From JBJXGV01 sp046160485 (lineage in GTDB: Bacteria > Orphanbacterota > Orphanbacteria > JBJXGV01), in contig JBJXGV010000065.1 in NCBI GenBank assembly GCA_046160485.1, positions 62,001 to 126,000 of the forward strand: 64,000 nt of DNA. Direction: 5' to 3'. Under the pieces are notes generated by a model. The model saw nothing but the letters and a program-made list of their open reading frames with translations, made no database searches and was not told the origin of the DNA. Positions 62,101 to 64,000 of this stretch are shown one piece after another; position 1 is the first letter of the stretch, and every line of letters begins with the position of its first letter. The translations under genes were made by a program, and so were the position numbers.

Positions 62101-63995
62101 GCCGCGCCGGGGTTCGCCGCCTGCGGCGACGCCGTTCCGGTGAGCGCCACGCGCACGACCGATCCCGCGACGAGCGGCACCGATGACGTCACGCGGATCG
62201 TGTCTCCCGCCGTCGTGATCGTCCCCGCGAGCGGAGTGCCGTTCACGAACGCGCCCGGCGCCTGCCACGACGCGAGCGTCGCGGGCTTCACCAAACGAAT
62301 CTGGCTGATGCCACCGGAGCCCGCGGAGTTGAGCCGCGCGAACGCATCGAGCGCCACCGCGGCGCCCGCGCCGAACGAGCGCGGCGTCGCCTCCGCCACG
62401 ACCGTGACGGGGACGACATCCGAGATGATGAAACTGCCGCTATCGCGCTGCCCGGTCCATCCCGCGGAATCGCGCGCCAACAATCGAACGCGGCAATTCG
62501 CGGACGCGGGGCCGGTAACCGTGAACGTCGCGGTCGTGTCGGTCGAGAGATAGACGCCGAGCGTCTCCGGGAAGCTCGCGCCGCCGTTGCGCGAGAGAAG
62601 CACCTTCGTGTTCGCGAACGTCGCCGGGTCGAGCGGATCCCATCCGCGGAAGCGAATCGTCTGCGCGGTGCCGACCTGCCACGTTCCCGTGACGGGCTGT
62701 AGAAACGCAGCCTTCGGACGCAACTCGAGGAAGCCGGTCGCGGTATATACGGACCCGGGATACGTGACGCGCGCCTGCCCCCCCTCGTACTGGCGGATGT
62801 ACGCGTCTTGCCAGGTGTACGCGCCGATCGTGTCGTAGTACGCGCCGAGCGGCTGGCCAAGGTTGACGCGCAGCGAATCGTAAACGGGAAACCACCACGT
62901 CGAGTGATATGGCCAGACCTTGTTCTCCGAGTCGCGCCCGAAGCCCGTGATGCACGCGTAGCCGTCGCCCAAGAGCGCGCTCGCGAGCGTGAGCTTGATG
63001 ATGGGATCGAGGCACGCCGCGTTGTTCGGCGCTTCCGCCGTCGAGAGCCGCTGCGGGTCGCAGTCCACGGGCCAGAACGAGAGCCCCTGCAACGTGATGA
63101 GCTGCTGCGGGACGTCGAGGTACCAGTCTTCCTCGTTCAGATAGCCCCAGTACGGACTCAGCATGCTCGAGTACCAATCGGGGCCGGCGCCGCCGACGGG
63201 TCCGGGGAATCCCTCGTGGAAGCGGCCGTTCGTCCACTGGCGCGATTTCGCAGGCACGCCGCCGTTCGGGAAGATGACGAAGTCCTGGCCCATCAAACCG
63301 CGGAGCCGCTCGCAAAACTCGTTGGTCCCGTACTTCCACCAGTTGTCGAGCGAGTCGGGGCGGTCGCCGACGCCGTCTTGATTCGAGTCGATCGAGTCGA
63401 CGCCGCCCGCGATCCATCGCGTCGCGTTCGCCCAACTAATTCCCGCGAGAAGATGGTCGCCGTGGATGCCGTCGAAGACGCCCGGGTTCTCGATGAAGAC
63501 GTCGTTGTACAGGTACTCGGCGAAGGCGCGGCACATCGCCAGATTCGTCCAGTTCATCCAGCCTTCGGCGCACGTCGATTCGCCGTCGGCGCGCTTCCAA
63601 TGATCGCCGTCGGTGTCGCGCAGATACCAGGTCGCTGCGTTGGCGTCGAGCTGCGCCGTCCACTCGTACATGACGTCGTTGCGACCGGTCCAGTTCGAGC
63701 AGTTCACGTCGCACGACACGACGGCGATGACTTGCAGATCGGGATTGCGCGCCTTCATCGCGCGGCACGAATCGGCGAGTCCCGGTTCGCGGACGATGTC
63801 CGTCCAGTGAAACTCGACGGCGTCGTACTTCTCGGCGCGCGCGAAATCCTTCGGCTCCGGGTTGTGCCAGAGCATCGTCATGAGCCGCGGATACGGCGGC
63901 TCAGCGAAGGCGAGGTTCGAATTGAAGAGGGGAATTGCAACGACGGCGGCGGCCGCGACCACCCGTACGAGTCTTTCCGCGGTTCTCGTGAACAC
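59157..63995 (-). CDS. Giant secreted multidomain protein: GHL15-like domain, Ig repeats, dockerin, cohesin-like, DST linker, sorting tail
   Basis: 1612 aa from a GTG at 63995; the ribosome-binding site would lie beyond the window, so an earlier start cannot be excluded, but the signal sequence (to ~31, SNLAFAEPP) is complete. Residues ~35-400 resemble the putative glycoside hydrolase GHL15 (LMTMLWHNPEPKDFARAEKY, GVFDGIHGDHLL). Four Ig-like/Big domains at ~670-1000 begin VVVSPASATV, IIVSPDSATI, ITVSPEAAII and VVISPDSATI. A dockerin-type pair (DVDADGVVDLDDIALFL, DLDADGSIAGADL) lies at ~1114-1160, a cohesin-like region at ~1186-1306, a 25-copy APDDSTG linker at ~1317-1492, and a FlgD-like sorting domain at ~1530-1612. 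Probably surface-attached polysaccharide-acting protein. Confidence 0.85.
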   Translation of the reverse strand: MFTRTAERLVRVVAAAAVVAIPLFNSNLAFAEPPYPRLMTMLWHNPEPKDFARAEKYDAVEFHWTDIVREPGLADSCRAMKARNPDLQVIAVVSCDVNCSNWTGRNDVMYEWTAQLDANAATWYLRDTDGDHWKRADGESTCAEGWMNWTNLAMCRAFAEYLYNDVFIENPGVFDGIHGDHLLAGISWANATRWIAGGVDSIDSNQDGVGDRPDSLDNWWKYGTNEFCERLRGLMGQDFVIFPNGGVPAKSRQWTNGRFHEGFPGPVGGAGPDWYSSMLSPYWGYLNEEDWYLDVPQQLITLQGLSFWPVDCDPQRLSTAEAPNNAACLDPIIKLTLASALLGDGYACITGFGRDSENKVWPYHSTWWFPVYDSLRVNLGQPLGAYYDTIGAYTWQDAYIRQYEGGQARVTYPGSVYTATGFLELRPKAAFLQPVTGTWQVGTAQTIRFRGWDPLDPATFANTKVLLSRNGGASFPETLGVYLSTDTTATFTVTGPASANCRVRLLARDSAGWTGQRDSGSFIISDVVPVTVVAEATPRSFGAGAAVALDAFARLNSAGSGGISQIRLVKPATLASWQAPGAFVNGTPLAGTITTAGDTIRVTSSVPLVAGSVVRVALTGTASPQAANPGAAIAVAVVPWGGGSAIAVPAGNADGIAGNSESLMIAVTPGPLASVVVSPASATVGAGATRQFSASGRDAYGNAVAISPSYSVTDGIGGVTSGGLFTASALGAGAVIASAGGFADSAEVTVVAGAVASIIVSPDSATISADSTIAFSVQVLDALGNPIVVSGAWSVTGGIGTITTGGLFTARSSGRGAIRYSAGGLLDSAGVTVVVGAPSAITVSPEAAIIPADSSGRFTAFVVDADGNARNDAITWTLRGAIGSIDASGNFTPSALGSGWAVASSGALADSASITVVPGAPDRVVISPDSATIDIDAEAVFTAQVFDARGNVLSDSVAWSAEGACVLVGAGRVRGWSAGSGAAIATAGDASDAASVIVIGPPPGSPDRQITIVPPSGLLVVSPAARLDTLRVETRVARGGVPDTTASAGEFVLLLDGGGACAPETLLAQPITGEAGAFAFESAALGGCGEIAFTLAGAGVTTQIAGAATLRSPDVDADGVVDLDDIALFLPDYHDGIVGCSDLDADGSIAGADLDVIGAEFGAACADAGGVAAKAAPGAEGLFAPSTLRIAGTRAADALGIAPPGYDIVTATLTLEGAGGLAAIAFSLGGDGVLLASGPAVGESDLVAYPLGANAGEVMNMLWVDATEAAPSFETNVAQIAFAIPAGSDPESLEVAASIVNAFYGTSAVSGVTWEIASAPDDSTGAPDDSTGAPDDSTGAPDDSTGAPDDSTGAPDDSTGAPDDSTGAPDDSTGAPDDSTGAPDDSTGAPDDSTGAPDDSTGAPDDSTGAPDDSTGAPDDSTGAPDDSTGAPDDSTGAPDDSTGAPDDSTGAPDDSTGAPDDSTGAPNDSTGAPDDSTGAPDDSTGAPIDSTLGIDPPDSTDDDENDPPDDPPNSDGAIAAYKLFPPSPNPALGDVRIRFAVPSGVRGAVRVSLYDSAGRLIGVVADAMMEGGTHEVIWTGEDDRGRPRAGIYFVRLEADGYVENQKAIRIR
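59521..60045 (-). repeat. 25 tandem 21-bp units encoding APDDSTG
   Basis: Exactly 525 bp, 25 units of 21 bp without a break in frame, each coding for the seven residues APDDSTG; two near the 3' end of the gene vary (N and I in place of the first D). Units differ mostly at synonymous positions (GTC GAG, GTC GAA or GTG GAA on the plus strand), so the protein sequence is kept while the DNA drifts. It forms a Pro/Ser/Thr/Asp linker before the sorting domain. Confidence 0.93.
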
Positions 63996-64000
63996 GCCAC

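Overview
The window reads as chromosomal DNA of a free-living, high-GC, Gram-negative-type (diderm) bacterium. It has lipoproteins with lipobox cysteines, outer-membrane beta-barrel proteins, and secreted proteins that end in FlgD-like Ig/sorting tails or carry dockerin-like calcium loops. This mix is typical of poorly cultured FCB-related lineages such as Candidatus Eisenbacteria or Krumholzibacteriota. That placement is inferred from gene style only; no rRNA or other marker is present. Coding density is very high, 4-bp ATGA/GTGA stop-start overlaps are common, and several promoters place the start codon at the predicted +1 (leaderless mRNA). I see no tRNA, rRNA, CRISPR array, transposase or phage gene.

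Layout. 1-7.2 kb: DUF4287/DUF5655 protein (truncated at the window edge), exported Tricorn-like protease, citrate synthase, an orphan 91-aa ORF with its own promoter, ArfB, and an Hpt protein. 7.2-11.4 kb: molybdenum cofactor operon moaC-mog-moeA coupled to a GT39-like membrane protein. 11.6-17.9 kb: a tandem array of eight lipoprotein genes holding nine copies of one domain, largely translationally coupled; this is the most unusual element. 17.9-32 kb: envelope and glycan genes (several membrane glycosyltransferases, a processive GT2 synthase, an oxidoreductase, a methyltransferase, a CapA-like lipoprotein, a secreted SGNH-like protein), with mobA and a PHA-granule-like protein between them. 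32-36.9 kb: ALDH-DUF362-TPR membrane protein unit and two exported proteins. 36.9-42.8 kb: a five-gene fully overlapping operon (BamA-like barrel, DUF4390, NtrY-like kinase, NtrC-like regulator, small outer-membrane barrel). 43-51 kb: EAL-HDOD protein, B12-binding radical SAM enzyme, chorismate mutase/prephenate dehydrogenase, a membrane protein and a membrane alkaline-phosphatase-superfamily enzyme. 51-64 kb: MORN-like lipoprotein, RlmI-type methyltransferase, ferredoxin, a GT2/epimerase/GT4 sugar unit, an M16-like protein lacking its zinc motif, and a 1612-aa secreted multidomain protein with a 25-copy 21-bp repeat.

Functionally the window combines housekeeping metabolism (TCA entry, Moco, tyrosine branch, ribosome rescue and modification) with a heavy investment in envelope biogenesis and surface proteins. 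The kinase-regulator pair inside the BamA-like operon suggests envelope sensing coupled to outer-membrane protein production. The lipoprotein array has no recognisable function; its conserved CxxC and a covarying extra cysteine pair in three members are the best leads.
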